NCBI GenBank assembly: GCA_051652645.1
Contig: JBOFUP010000094.1
Coordinates: forward strand, 112,180-176,179
Source of the DNA: UBA7332 sp051652645
Lineage (GTDB): Bacteria; Bacteroidota; Bacteroidia; Bacteroidales; UBA7332
Length of the DNA: 64,000 nt
Direction of reading: 5' to 3'
In this document: positions 9,157 through 18,568 of the stretch, piece after piece
Layout: each line of letters opens with the position of its first letter
Numbering within the stretch: position 1 is the stretch's first letter
Position numbers and translations under genes: made by a program
Notes under the pieces: generated by a model
Databases searched by the model: none
The model's input: only the letters and a program-made list of their open reading frames with translations
Told to the model about the DNA's origin: nothing

Positions 9157-9455
9157 GAAAAACTTCGTTAGCAACCCTGTGAGTTGCTAACTCAAATTCA
9201 ACTAAGTAATTTTACAAAAAAGGAATCCATTGACAAATGATTCACTATCTGAGCGTTTTTACAACATTAGAGAATTAGAATAGTCAATCATCACTACTCT
9301 CATACCGACCATAACACCTACTACAGCTCATCTACTTGATTAAATCTACTATCTGCAAGATTTAATGAGTGACAATATATAGAGAGGTTGTCCGGCTAAA
9401 ATATATATTTCGGCTTATGGTTGGAATATTTGGAGTCTAAACCATAAAGTAAACG

Positions 9456-9488
9456 AAAAGGGCTAAATCCTTTGATTCAGCCCTTTTG
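9456..9488. terminator. Terminator downstream of trmB
   Basis: Inverted repeat AAAAGGGCTAAATC (9456-9469) / GATTCAGCCCTTTT (9475-9488), one mismatch, followed on the plus strand by GCTTTTTG. It lies just past the trmB stop codon at 9535. Confidence 0.7.
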
Positions 9489-9534
9489 CTTTTTGCCCAA
9501 TAAAAACTTTCACTGGACAGCAATGATAAATATA

Positions 9535-10293
9535 TTATACCCCTTGAGATGACTCACTACGTCTGCTACGGTTGTAGCTACGATAGTCGTCAAACTCTAT
9601 CTCAACTTCAGGCTCAACGAACGTCTCACGTGCCTCGCAAACAAACTGAAGGTACTTAATCGTTTTACCACGATCAAGCCATTGCTGTTCGTATGCTGTA
9701 CGTATTGATAGGATATCGTCAGCCATACCTGAGTGGTAGAGGTCGCTTGTAGAGATATTAACTGGTAGTTTGTTTATCTCCACCATATAATTTGTATAAG
9801 TGAATAGGAAGTCGCTATCACACTTTAGGTGAACAAGACCATTGTCGGTAAGGATCTGGCGGTATAGCTCCATGAAACGAGTTGATGTAAGACGTTTTCT
9901 CACCTTCTTCATCTGAGGGTCTGGGAATGTAATCCATATCTCCGAGACCTCACCAGAGGCGAAGAAGTGGTGTATTAATTCTATATCTGTACGTAGGAAT
10001 GCTACATTATTAATACCGTTGGTGAATGAATCCTTTGCACCTGCCCACATTCTAGCTCCCTTAATGTCAACTCCAATGAAGTTTTTGTTTGGGAATTGGC
10101 GAGCAAGACCAACAGCGTACTCTCCTCTACCACACCCAAGTTCGAGGACAATAGGGTTGTCGTTTTTGAAAAAATCACGCTTCCAATTACCCTTTAGCGC
10201 AAACCCCTTCTCCTGAAGTACAGCAAAGGGGAATTGAAAAACATGAGGGTATGTATCCATATCGGCAAACTTGCTCAACTTATTCTTTCCCAT
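9535..10293 (-). CDS. trmB: tRNA (guanine-N7-)-methyltransferase TrmB
   Basis: 252 residues. The SAM-binding motif is LELGCGRGEYAVGLA near residue 51, followed by NFIGVDIKGARMW, and the family signature WITFPDPQMKKVRKRL is near residue 118. TrmB methylates G46 in the variable loop of tRNAs. The C-terminus is a basic tail rich in Arg and Ser. It starts 2 bp after the photolyase stop, so the two genes form an operon. Length is typical of bacterial TrmB plus a short extension. Confidence 0.95.
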   Translation of the reverse strand: MGKNKLSKFADMDTYPHVFQFPFAVLQEKGFALKGNWKRDFFKNDNPIVLELGCGRGEYAVGLARQFPNKNFIGVDIKGARMWAGAKDSFTNGINNVAFLRTDIELIHHFFASGEVSEIWITFPDPQMKKVRKRLTSTRFMELYRQILTDNGLVHLKCDSDFLFTYTNYMVEINKLPVNISTSDLYHSGMADDILSIRTAYEQQWLDRGKTIKYLQFVCEARETFVEPEVEIEFDDYRSYNRSRRSESSQGV

Positions 10294-10295
10294 AT

Positions 10296-11723
10296 CTATT
10301 TATCTGTTATTATAGTATTTCTATTGCAATCAGATACAAAAGTAGTGAATTTTGCAATATAACTATTCATATCATACTTCCTATATAGCCCAGCTTGGTT
10401 CATATATCTAATCATGCCAAAGATGGGACGCTCACTCCATGGCCTATCGTGAAGGCCAAAGCACCATGCTACTCCCACATATGAGTTTGCATCTCTTCCA
10501 TCAAGGAAGTAGTAATTGTTGAGATAAAGGGCTCTTTGGAATGCCTCTTGGGGTGTTTCACTCCATTCAAGTATCTTCTTACCCCAATACATCCTAAGGG
10601 TATTCTCCATATAACCCGTGTATATCATCTCTCGCATGGCTGCATTCCATGATTCTTCGTGAGTATGGCAATTAATTAGTTGATCGATAGTGTAGGTTAT
10701 CCCCCTATGATCAGACATGTGTTTTGCAAGAGTTGTTCGGCACCATTCAGGAAGTGCTTCGTAGTTATGATAATTGGGGGTATAGAAAACCCAATTGTGT
10801 GCTAACTCTCGACGAACTATCAACTGCTCTATTAGTGTATCCATACTCTCTTGGTAGAGTCCAACGAGCCTATCATCAATAGAGGACTCTCCTTGACGAG
10901 CCATCTGAATAAGAGTGAGCGGAGAGATATGCCCAAAGTGGAGGTATGGTGATATTCTTGATGACCCATTGGATGATGGGTTATTTCGCTCAGTAGAGTA
11001 ATGGATCATCTTCTCTCGAACAAAATACTCAAACAAAGATAAAGCCTGAGACTCTCCACCGATGGTGTCGACAGGAGTTAGTCTATCATTAATTAAAGAT
11101 GTGTCATCTAAAAAATTACACAGATGGGATTTGAGATCTGAAAAGTCTATAGGCCTCTTTAAATCATCATTTAGGTCGTTGGGATATTCAAAGATTATAT
11201 CCTCTAGCATTTGATTAAGGGATCTATGAATGCGTGGTCTAATTGTTCTGGCAGCCCATTCAACTTTATCACTAGTGGTCTCAATAGGTACTAAAAGATT
11301 ATCCTCAACTTGTATGACTCTACATTTAGATAGAGTAACAATCTCTTCTTGCCACTGTCGTTGCTCAAGTAGATACCCTCTATCTAGTACAATTACTGCT
11401 GCTGCATAAATATGTTTAGCTACTGAGTCAGATGTATTGCCTATCTCGACTACGAGCTGATAACCTCTTTCACTAGCTGAGCTTGCAAAATCCAATAGTC
11501 CTTGCACAAGGAAAGTGAAGTGACGAAGATTGGCTTCTGGGGAATTTGGATATAAAGTATATAATATTCTTAGGGGTAACCCTAAAGAATTTGCTTGATC
11601 TATAGCATATCTAAGTGCTAGATTATGCCTTAATCTTACGGAGGCTTGCATTCGATATAGCACATACTCTCCTTGTAGGTTGAGCGGGGATGGATTTAGC
11701 TCTTTGATTCTGTTATTATTCAT
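10296..11723 (-). CDS. Class II deoxyribodipyrimidine photolyase
   Basis: 475 residues. The N-terminal Rossmann half begins YVLYRMQASVRLRHNLAL, typical of class II CPD photolyases; the C-terminal FAD-binding half contains LRMYWGKKILEWSETPQEAF and DGRDANSYVGVAWCFGLHD, both hallmarks of this class. It repairs cyclobutane pyrimidine dimers using light. It is the first gene of a two-gene unit with trmB. Gene symbol (phr/phrB) varies between databases and is left empty. Presence of a photolyase says little about habitat because gut Bacteroides also carry them. Confidence 0.93.
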   Translation of the reverse strand: MNNNRIKELNPSPLNLQGEYVLYRMQASVRLRHNLALRYAIDQANSLGLPLRILYTLYPNSPEANLRHFTFLVQGLLDFASSASERGYQLVVEIGNTSDSVAKHIYAAAVIVLDRGYLLEQRQWQEEIVTLSKCRVIQVEDNLLVPIETTSDKVEWAARTIRPRIHRSLNQMLEDIIFEYPNDLNDDLKRPIDFSDLKSHLCNFLDDTSLINDRLTPVDTIGGESQALSLFEYFVREKMIHYSTERNNPSSNGSSRISPYLHFGHISPLTLIQMARQGESSIDDRLVGLYQESMDTLIEQLIVRRELAHNWVFYTPNYHNYEALPEWCRTTLAKHMSDHRGITYTIDQLINCHTHEESWNAAMREMIYTGYMENTLRMYWGKKILEWSETPQEAFQRALYLNNYYFLDGRDANSYVGVAWCFGLHDRPWSERPIFGMIRYMNQAGLYRKYDMNSYIAKFTTFVSDCNRNTIITDK

Positions 11724-11764
11724 AGTCGTTTACAGTGTATTAGAGAGCGTAAATGTAGGAATAA

Positions 11765-11800
11765 AAAAAAGTGCACCCCCCGAAAGAGATACACTTTTTT
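11765..11800 (-). terminator. Terminator after the MFS transporter gene
   Basis: Inverted repeat AAAAAAGTG (11765-11773) / CACTTTTTT (11792-11800) lies 74 bp downstream of the transporter stop. The stem is mostly A-T, so strength is uncertain. Confidence 0.5.
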
Positions 11801-11873
11801 CATTCTAAACTATATGGACAACGATTATATAAGCATTACTTAAATATATATTGTATACTTAAATCTTATTCTG

Positions 11874-13376
11874 TTATTTTACTACTACTGGCTTATACTT
11901 AGGCACAAGGATCTTCATCATTGTCCAACCAATCAAGTAAGCGCAAGCACAAACACAGAAGATGATGAAGTAACCAGCTTCTTTGCCTTCAAACCCAGCA
12001 AACTGCATTGCAGGTCGAGCGTACTCAGCACCCTTAGAAATAAGCTCTTTGGTCATTGGAAGCTCTGCTCCTTCTACCATTGTCGTACCTGAAGCAAATG
12101 TAAATAGGTTACCTGATCCTTTATTGATAAGGAAAGAACCAAGACCACCAGCCATACCACCGATACCTGTAACGGTAGCAATAGCTGATTTAGGGAACAT
12201 ATCACCTACAGTAGAGAAGATGTTTGCTGACCATGATTGGTGAGCTGCTCCTGCAATACCGATAATAATGATAGGATACCAGAATGAATATACCCCCAAT
12301 GGCTGTGCTATTAGTGCAAGAAGTGGGAAGAATGCAAAGATAAGCATCGCTCTCATACGACCAGCATATGGGTCCATTTTAAACTTGTTAATGAATATAG
12401 TCGGCAAGTATCCACCTCCAATAGAGAGTAGTGTGATAGCATACAGCACAAATAGAGCTAACTGTCCTTGAGGGTCTGAGGCTTTAATTCCATACACATC
12501 ACTGATGTAAGCTGGTGTCCAGAAAAGGAAGAACCACCAAACGCCGTCTGTCATAAACTTACCAAGAGCAAAAGCCCAAGTCTGTTTGAATCCTAGTATT
12601 TGTGAGAATGACAACTTTGGCTCTTCAGCTCCTGTTGATGATGAGTTATCATCTTTATCTTGTAGAATATAATCTAATTCTGCATTATTTACATGTTTAC
12701 TCTTCTCTGGCTTAGCATACATGAAAGTCCAAAAGCCCATCCATAAGAATCCAAGAGCTCCGATGATGATGAATGACATCTCCCAACCCCACATCTTAGC
12801 AATAGTAGGAATTGTAACAGGAGCTGCAAGAGCACCAACCGTTGCACCAGCATTAAAGATTGAAGTTGCTAGAGCACGGTCTTTCTTAGGGAAATATTCC
12901 GCTGTTGTCTTGATGGCAGCAGGGAAGTTACCCGCCTCACCAATAGCCAAAACAATACGAGAGAAGATCATAAGTGTAACACTAACACTGATTATGTTGG
13001 CAACCATCTTAACGTCGCTCACATTGATCATAGCATCTACACTATCAAGACCTACTGACCACATTGTAGCAACACCACAAAGAGCGTGCAAACAAGCACC
13101 AATAGACCACACAAAGATTGCCCAAAGGAAACCTTTTTTTGTTCCCATCCAGTCGATGAAACGACCAGCAAATAGCATACTTATTGCATATACAATAGAG
13201 AATATTGCTGTGATTGTACCATAGTGACTATCTGTCCAGTGAAATTCTGGGGCAATAAAATCTTTCCACGTAAGAGATAAAACTTGTCTATCTAGATAGT
13301 TGATCGTAGTGGCGAAGAATAGCAATGAACATATCGACCAGCGATACTTCGTCATCGATTGATTGGTTTGTTTCAT
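11874..13376 (-). CDS. MFS transporter, hexuronate/sugar-acid (ExuT-like) type
   Basis: 500 residues with about 12 hydrophobic segments. After the first segment it reads TTINYLDRQVLS, typical of the anion:cation symporter family that includes hexuronate and galactonate carriers, followed by the MFS loop FAGRFIDWMGTKKGF between segments 2 and 3. It is the last gene of kdgK-eda-MFS, which supports uptake of a hexuronate, ketodeoxygluconate or similar sugar acid. A small hairpin (13426-13458) separates it from eda and may tune its expression. Confidence 0.85.
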   Translation of the reverse strand: MKQTNQSMTKYRWSICSLLFFATTINYLDRQVLSLTWKDFIAPEFHWTDSHYGTITAIFSIVYAISMLFAGRFIDWMGTKKGFLWAIFVWSIGACLHALCGVATMWSVGLDSVDAMINVSDVKMVANIISVSVTLMIFSRIVLAIGEAGNFPAAIKTTAEYFPKKDRALATSIFNAGATVGALAAPVTIPTIAKMWGWEMSFIIIGALGFLWMGFWTFMYAKPEKSKHVNNAELDYILQDKDDNSSSTGAEEPKLSFSQILGFKQTWAFALGKFMTDGVWWFFLFWTPAYISDVYGIKASDPQGQLALFVLYAITLLSIGGGYLPTIFINKFKMDPYAGRMRAMLIFAFFPLLALIAQPLGVYSFWYPIIIIGIAGAAHQSWSANIFSTVGDMFPKSAIATVTGIGGMAGGLGSFLINKGSGNLFTFASGTTMVEGAELPMTKELISKGAEYARPAMQFAGFEGKEAGYFIIFCVCACAYLIGWTMMKILVPKYKPVVVK

Positions 13377-13425
13377 ACTTATTAGTTTTTCTAAACTATT
13401 AAATTAATGTTTTGTTTTGAAAAGT

Positions 13426-13458
13426 CTCCTCTTAGCCCTTTTATTGAACCAAGAGGAG
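13426..13458 (-). terminator. Intercistronic hairpin eda/MFS
   Basis: CTCCTCTT (13426-13433) pairs with AAGAGGAG (13451-13458) in the 96-bp gap between eda and the transporter gene. It is a candidate partial terminator or mRNA-stability element. Confidence 0.5.
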
Positions 13459-13472
13459 AGCATAATCTATTA

Positions 13473-14144
13473 TCACTTTCTAACTTTTTCAATAATAGCA
13501 AGTGCCTCGCGACACTTATCTGAAATGGCACTCCAGTTGCCAGCTTTGATTACTTCAGCTGGAAATAGGTTTGAACCCATCCCTACACAAGTAACACCTG
13601 CGTTGATCCATGCTGAAAGATTTTCTTCAGTTGGTTCAACACCACCAGTCACCATAAGAAGGGACCATGGCATTGGGGCTTTCATATTCTTAACAAATGA
13701 AGGACCTCCCACATTTCCTGCAGGGAATACCTTACAAACATCGCAACCCAACTCTTGAGCAAATCCAACCTCTGAGACTGAACCACACCCTGGAGTATAA
13801 GGTATAAGACGACGGTTACACACCTTTGCTATCTCTGGATTGAATAGTGGTCCAACCACGAAATTTGCACCTAGCTGAATGTATAGAGCAGCAGTAGCTG
13901 GATCTACAATCGAGCCAATACCGATGATCATCTCTGGACACTCTTTAGCCGCAAACTTTACAATCTCAGCAAAGATCTCATGAGCGAAATCACCACGGTT
14001 AGTAAATTCAAATACACGAACACCACCTTCGTAGCAAGCTTTTACTACACTCTTTGCAATCTCTGCATCATTGTGATAGAAAACAGGCACCATACCTGTT
14101 GCAGACATTGCATTTATAGTCTGTATCTTTGAAAAACGAGCCAT
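13473..14144 (-). CDS. eda: 2-dehydro-3-deoxyphosphogluconate (KDPG) aldolase
   Basis: 223 residues, class I aldolase of the KDPG/KHG family. Recognisable elements are VFEFTNRGD with the general-base Glu region near residue 45, GIGSIVDPATA near 75, the Schiff-base lysine in CDVCKVFPAGNVGG near 137, and the phosphate-binding stretch VTGGVEPTEENL near 165. It splits KDPG to pyruvate and glyceraldehyde 3-phosphate, directly after KdgK, whose gene precedes it in the operon. Confidence 0.94.
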   Translation of the reverse strand: MARFSKIQTINAMSATGMVPVFYHNDAEIAKSVVKACYEGGVRVFEFTNRGDFAHEIFAEIVKFAAKECPEMIIGIGSIVDPATAALYIQLGANFVVGPLFNPEIAKVCNRRLIPYTPGCGSVSEVGFAQELGCDVCKVFPAGNVGGPSFVKNMKAPMPWSLLMVTGGVEPTEENLSAWINAGVTCVGMGSNLFPAEVIKAGNWSAISDKCREALAIIEKVRK

Positions 14145-14159
14145 TATTTTATTTTCTAG

Positions 14160-14197
14160 ATCTACTAGCCCTAGAAAAAGTACTAAGGCTAGTAGAT
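14160..14197 (-). terminator. Intercistronic hairpin kdgK/eda
   Basis: Perfect 11-bp stem ATCTACTAGCC (14160-14170) / GGCTAGTAGAT (14187-14197) in the 90-bp gap between kdgK and eda, with no strong U-run on the minus strand; more likely mRNA processing or stability than full termination. Confidence 0.55.
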
Positions 14198-14234
14198 TAA
14201 TTATCTAATCTGTTATTAACTTCCTAAAGTGGGA

Positions 14235-15275
14235 TTAGCGAGAAACACGACCTGAAGCATCTCCACTCATCAATTTCTCTACCTCCTCTACAGTAGCCAA
14301 GTTGAAATCACCATAAATAGTATGTTTCAAACATGAAGCTGCAACAGCGAAGTTAAGTGCTTTCTGATCATCTTGTGGGTATGATATCAATCCGTAAACC
14401 AAACCACCCATGAATGAGTCGCCACCACCTACGCGGTCTACAATGTGTGTAATATTGTATGTTGGTGACTCGTATAGTTTGTTACCATCAAACAAAACGC
14501 CTGCCCATGTATTGTGGTTAGCATTGATAGAACCACGTAGAGTGATAATAACCTTCTTAGCACGTGGGAAACGACCCATCAACTGACGACAAACAGATTC
14601 AAATTCAGCGGCTTCAACATGACCTCCTGTGTTTGTAACATCAAATCCTTCTGGCTTGATACCAAATACAGTCTCTGCATCTTCTTCGTTACCCAAGATA
14701 ACATCGCAACCCTCTACTAGAGCTGGCATAACCTCTTGTGCTGTTTTGCCATACTTCCAAAGATTCTTACGGAAGTTCAAATCTGTTGATACTGTAATAC
14801 CCATCTCGTTTGCAATTTTGATTGCCTCCAAACATGCGTCTGCTGCTGATTGAGATAGTGCTGGTGTAATACCTGTCCAGTGAAACCACTGAGCATCTTT
14901 GAATACTTCTCTCCAATTTATCATCCCTGGTTGGATCTCTGAAATAGAAGAGTAAGCGCGGTCATAAACAACCTTACTTGCACGTGACACAGCTCCTGTT
15001 TCAAGGAAATAGATACCTAAACGATCTCCTCCATAAAGCATATTATCTGTTTTAACGCTATGCTTGTGAAGGTTCATCAAGCAAGATTTCGCGATATCAT
15101 TGTTTGGAACACGAGATACGAACTCTGCGTTTAGACCATAATTTGCCAATGATACTGCAACGTTTGCCTCACCTCCACCAAATGTAGCTGTAAGTTCTGT
15201 TGCTTGTGAGAAACGTTGATAGCCTGGAGTGGCAAGACGGAGCATTATCTCTCCAAATGTTACGACCTTTTTCAT
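14235..15275 (-). CDS. kdgK: 2-dehydro-3-deoxygluconokinase (PfkB family)
   Basis: 346 residues from the ATG at 15275 (MKKVVTFGEIMLRLATPG), which matches the usual N-terminus of this family; an in-frame ATG at 15302 would add nine residues. FGGGEANVAVSLANYG near residue 33 is the PfkB N-terminal signature, and the C-terminal signature with the catalytic Asp is HIVDRVGGGDSFMGG near residue 275. It phosphorylates 2-keto-3-deoxygluconate to KDPG. First gene of the operon; a LacI-type operator overlaps its promoter. Confidence 0.93.
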   Translation of the reverse strand: MKKVVTFGEIMLRLATPGYQRFSQATELTATFGGGEANVAVSLANYGLNAEFVSRVPNNDIAKSCLMNLHKHSVKTDNMLYGGDRLGIYFLETGAVSRASKVVYDRAYSSISEIQPGMINWREVFKDAQWFHWTGITPALSQSAADACLEAIKIANEMGITVSTDLNFRKNLWKYGKTAQEVMPALVEGCDVILGNEEDAETVFGIKPEGFDVTNTGGHVEAAEFESVCRQLMGRFPRAKKVIITLRGSINANHNTWAGVLFDGNKLYESPTYNITHIVDRVGGGDSFMGGLVYGLISYPQDDQKALNFAVAASCLKHTIYGDFNLATVEEVEKLMSGDASGRVSR

Positions 15276-15411
15276 TGTTATTATACTGTTTGCGTTATGC
15301 ACATACTAGCTCTTATTCTTCCATCATTTAGCATGTCGTTCACGCTAACGGAAGGAGTAACTTTAAGCTGTTATGTTTTCAGTTTTTTGTTGTTGTTTAT
15401 GATTATGGGCA

Positions 15412-15442
15412 CAAACTTAATAATAAATCACACAAGTGCAAA
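15412..15442 (-). promoter_or_regulatory. Promoter of the kdgK-eda-MFS operon
   Basis: On the minus strand TTTG (15439-15442), 19 nt, TAAGTTTG (15412-15419): full match to the Bacteroidetes consensus. The leader to the kdgK ATG is about 130 nt. Confidence 0.75.
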
Positions 15443-15451
15443 CGTTTGCAC
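15436..15451. promoter_or_regulatory. LacI-family-type operator palindrome
   Basis: GTGCAAACGTTTGCAC is a perfect 16-bp palindrome with the central CG typical of LacI/GalR-family operators. It covers the -33 element of the kdgK promoter, so a bound regulator would block polymerase. No LacI-type regulator gene lies in this window. Confidence 0.7.
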
Positions 15452-15537
15452 AATGTTTTTTTCACAATAGTGTCACAAGTTTTACATATTACTCAGTTAC
15501 TATACCCCCAAAGGATATAGATAAAGAATTAAAAAGG

Positions 15538-16326
15538 CTAACGAGTAGCTTTATACCCCTTTACTATGGAGCTCGAGAATCCACTATGTTCAAGCTCATT
15601 CAAACCCCTGATTGTCAATCCACCAGGCGTTGTCACCTTGTCAATCTCAGCCTCTGGATGCTCACCACCATTCAGAAGAAGCTCCACTGCACCCTTAAGC
15701 GTTTGCAAAACTACTTGTTTAGATTCATCCGAAGAGAGACCTAACTCAATTCCCGCTGCAATACTAGCCCTTATATATCGGAATGCAAATGCAGTTCCAC
15801 AAGAGCCAATAGATGTTGCCGCCGACACTAACCTCTCTTCAATAATAGAGACTTTGCCCAATTGAGAAAAAATATCACAAACCTTTTGTGTGACACTATT
15901 TGAACCATTTACAGTTGAAATAAATGTCATACTCTGGTTTATAGCAATCGCTGTATTGGGCACAATACGATAAATGTTTGGATAGTTATCTTCAAACTTA
16001 AACATTTCAGTAAGCTCATTGCAGCTCACTCCAGCGGCAATAGAAAGAATAGTCTGCTTTGAATAGTCTAAATGAGGCCTTATCTGGGATATCACATCGA
16101 GGAGAAACCATGGTTTGACAGAAATAACAATAAAATCAGCTCCAGTACAAGCCTCAATATTATTGTAGGTAACATTTATTCCAGGATGTTGAACTTGTAA
16201 TCTAGCAAGTGTAGCCTCATTAATATCTGACACAGAAATAGCTTGTGCTGTAAGAAAACCACTTCTAATTATACCACTCACAATTGCACCACCCATATTA
16301 CCACCACCAATTACTGCGATCTTCAT
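15538..16326 (-). CDS. proC: Pyrroline-5-carboxylate reductase
   Basis: 262 residues. The N-terminal dinucleotide-binding motif is KIAVIGGGNMGGAIVSGI; the C-terminal signature region for ProC is visible as KVTTPGGLTIRGLNELE near residue 233. It reduces pyrroline-5-carboxylate to proline with NAD(P)H. It follows the GH97 gene by 49 bp on the same strand, so read-through is possible. In several Bacteroides genomes proC lies next to the arginine cluster, and here that cluster is about 5 kb away. Confidence 0.94.
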   Translation of the reverse strand: MKIAVIGGGNMGGAIVSGIIRSGFLTAQAISVSDINEATLARLQVQHPGINVTYNNIEACTGADFIVISVKPWFLLDVISQIRPHLDYSKQTILSIAAGVSCNELTEMFKFEDNYPNIYRIVPNTAIAINQSMTFISTVNGSNSVTQKVCDIFSQLGKVSIIEERLVSAATSIGSCGTAFAFRYIRASIAAGIELGLSSDESKQVVLQTLKGAVELLLNGGEHPEAEIDKVTTPGGLTIRGLNELEHSGFSSSIVKGYKATR

Positions 16327-16375
16327 AATATATTGAATTAAATTGTATAATAAACTACATGTAAATCACTCTCTA

Positions 16376-18514
16376 TTATTTATTCTCAATCAAAGGTTTT
16401 ATAGAAATAGCCACACCTCCTCCAGGAGCCAACTTCTGCTTTATGACAGTTGTACTGCTGACAACGATTTGACGGATATTGTAGCTTTGAGGGTTGGTAT
16501 CCCAGTCTGCATCCTTACCATCTTCATATATAGTTGCTAAAAAATTAGCTCCCTTTGGAAGAAATGAAAGAGGTATAGTTGCTTTACGTGGATTCTCGTC
16601 AGTTATTCCACCAACGAACCATTCGTCCCTACCCTTTGCTTTACGAGCTACCGTAATATAATCTCCTGGCTCAGCCTCAAGATAGTAACTATTAGACCAG
16701 TCTACAGCAACATCCTTTATAAACTGGAATGCATCAGGAAACCTATTATAATTAGATGGCAAATCAGCTGCCATTTGTAGAGGACTAGGGAGAGTTAGGT
16801 ATAGAGCCAACTGCTTAACTAAGGTGGTATGCACTCGTTCCGCCCTCTTTCCATCACCATAATAACTCATCCGTGTCTCAAATATCCCAGGAGTATAATC
16901 CATCGGCCCACCCTTCAGGCGGGTAAATGGCAGAATCGTTGTATGATCCGGATCATTCCCTCCCATAGTCTCAAACTCTCCACCGCGAGCAGACTCTTGC
17001 GCCAACCAGTTTGGGTAAGTACGACAAAGCCCAGTTGGCCTAACAGCCTCATGACTATTAACCATTATTTTGAAGTCTGCCGCACGCTCGATCACATGTA
17101 TATAGTGGTTATTCATCCATTGAGAAGAGTGATATTCGCTCCTTGGTATAACATACCCTACATAACCAGTCTTGACTGAGTTATATCCATGATCAACCAT
17201 ATACTGAAAAGCAATATCGAGCTGTCTTTCATAATCACAAGCATTAGCACTTGTTTCATGATGCATCATTATCTTTACCCCCTTAAGTGCTGCATAACTC
17301 TGTATCTCTTTAATATCAAAATCGGGATAAGGCTTATTGAAAAGAAATTGACGCTCCTTTCTATATGAAGCCCAATCCTCCCAACCTTCATTCCAACCCT
17401 CTACCAGCACAGCATCAAAGCCATGCTCATATGCGAAATCAACATATTCCTTAACATGGGCCGTATTAGCCATATGCCTATTATTGGGTGTAAGCTTTGA
17501 GTAATCTGTAATACCAGGCTTAGCTTTATTATAGTCGCTATAAGCCCACGAGCGTCCATCACCAACGAACATCTCCCACCAAATACCAATGTACTTTATA
17601 GGCTTAATCCAACTTGCATCCTCATAATTGCAGGGTTCATTGAGGTTTAATATTATTTGTGAAGCTAAAATATCGCGTGCATCATCGCTTATAATGATAG
17701 TTCTCCATGGAGTATTAAAAGGTAGTTGTAAGTAACCTTTTTTACCCAATTTATCAGGTGTAAGATGCGCATCAAACTTATAGTTTATTGGGTCAACATT
17801 AAGCAGCATACCCGAATAATTAACGAGTGCTGCTTCATGAATATTTATATACAAGCCATCTTGACTCTTGATCATTAGAGGAGTCTGGACAGTTACTCCT
17901 CCTTCAGCCCTAGATTCATAACCTTTCTTAACCAACCTCTTATCCATCTCCAACTCCACTTCAGAGATAAGAGATGTAGTGTAAGCAAACTCATTCGTGT
18001 CATAATCGCCAGGCATGCAGAAAAGAGTATGATTACCGTTCATATTAAACTCAGTCACCTCATCTTTAACTACAAGATAATTCATGCTACTCTGAGTTGG
18101 CAATTCATACCTAAAGCCTAATCCATCATTAAAGAGCCTAAAACGCAATGTAATGCATCGCTTGTACTCATCTCTTTGGGTTAATGTTAATGCCAACTCA
18201 TTATAATTGTTACGAATAGAATCATACTCACCCCAAATAGGATACCAGATTTGATCAAACGTAGAATTCTCTACACGAGTCACTTCAAAGTTACCATTTA
18301 GTTCCGCCTCTTCCATCACAAGGCCTAAGGCACTATTTTTAACAACGCACTTCCCCTTATAATCAACACAGTAAAAAGGTACTCCATCAATTAGTTCAAA
18401 GTTGAGCGCCAAACTCCCATTAGGCGAACGTAACACCTCTGCTGATAGAGATATTGCACTTAATATTATCAAGAGAGTTGCTGCAACTCTCTTGGTATTG
18501 TATCTAATTTTCAT
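16376..18514 (-). CDS. GH97 alpha-glucosidase (SusB-like), secreted
   Basis: 712 residues with an N-terminal signal peptide (AATLLIILSAISLSAEV). It has the GH97 layout: an N-terminal beta-sandwich, a central barrel and a C-terminal beta domain. Barrel motifs include VLVEGWNEGWEDWA, MMHHETSANACDYERQ and NSHEAVRPTGLCRTYPN. The Glu residues in HHE and SHE match the carboxylates used by the inverting SusB type rather than the retaining type, so an alpha-glucosidase acting in the periplasm is likely. No susC/susD genes are adjacent, so the glycan system it serves is not visible here. Confidence 0.92.
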   Translation of the reverse strand: MKIRYNTKRVAATLLIILSAISLSAEVLRSPNGSLALNFELIDGVPFYCVDYKGKCVVKNSALGLVMEEAELNGNFEVTRVENSTFDQIWYPIWGEYDSIRNNYNELALTLTQRDEYKRCITLRFRLFNDGLGFRYELPTQSSMNYLVVKDEVTEFNMNGNHTLFCMPGDYDTNEFAYTTSLISEVELEMDKRLVKKGYESRAEGGVTVQTPLMIKSQDGLYINIHEAALVNYSGMLLNVDPINYKFDAHLTPDKLGKKGYLQLPFNTPWRTIIISDDARDILASQIILNLNEPCNYEDASWIKPIKYIGIWWEMFVGDGRSWAYSDYNKAKPGITDYSKLTPNNRHMANTAHVKEYVDFAYEHGFDAVLVEGWNEGWEDWASYRKERQFLFNKPYPDFDIKEIQSYAALKGVKIMMHHETSANACDYERQLDIAFQYMVDHGYNSVKTGYVGYVIPRSEYHSSQWMNNHYIHVIERAADFKIMVNSHEAVRPTGLCRTYPNWLAQESARGGEFETMGGNDPDHTTILPFTRLKGGPMDYTPGIFETRMSYYGDGKRAERVHTTLVKQLALYLTLPSPLQMAADLPSNYNRFPDAFQFIKDVAVDWSNSYYLEAEPGDYITVARKAKGRDEWFVGGITDENPRKATIPLSFLPKGANFLATIYEDGKDADWDTNPQSYNIRQIVVSSTTVIKQKLAPGGGVAISIKPLIENK

Positions 18515-18568
18515 GTATATATAGATTGATTTAAGCTTAAGAATGAGCTACATTTCTATAGCAGAAGA

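Larger units (their letters stand above)
8244..9455. other. Gene-free region with several inverted repeats
   Basis: About 1.2 kb with no convincing reading frame on either strand. It contains separate hairpins at 8399-8428 (ATGGGTTT/AAACCCAT), 8639-8725, 8985-9031 and 9167-9191, and repeated words (GGTGTAGATAGG three times, GGTGGCAATAG twice). I see no match to tmRNA, RNase P RNA, SRP RNA or 6S RNA. It may hold an unrecognised small RNA or the decayed ends of a mobile element. Confidence 0.5.

Noticed and set aside
12721..13224. 167-residue plus-strand frame inside the MFS transporter
   Set aside because: Antisense shadow; composition reflects the complementary strand of a membrane protein.
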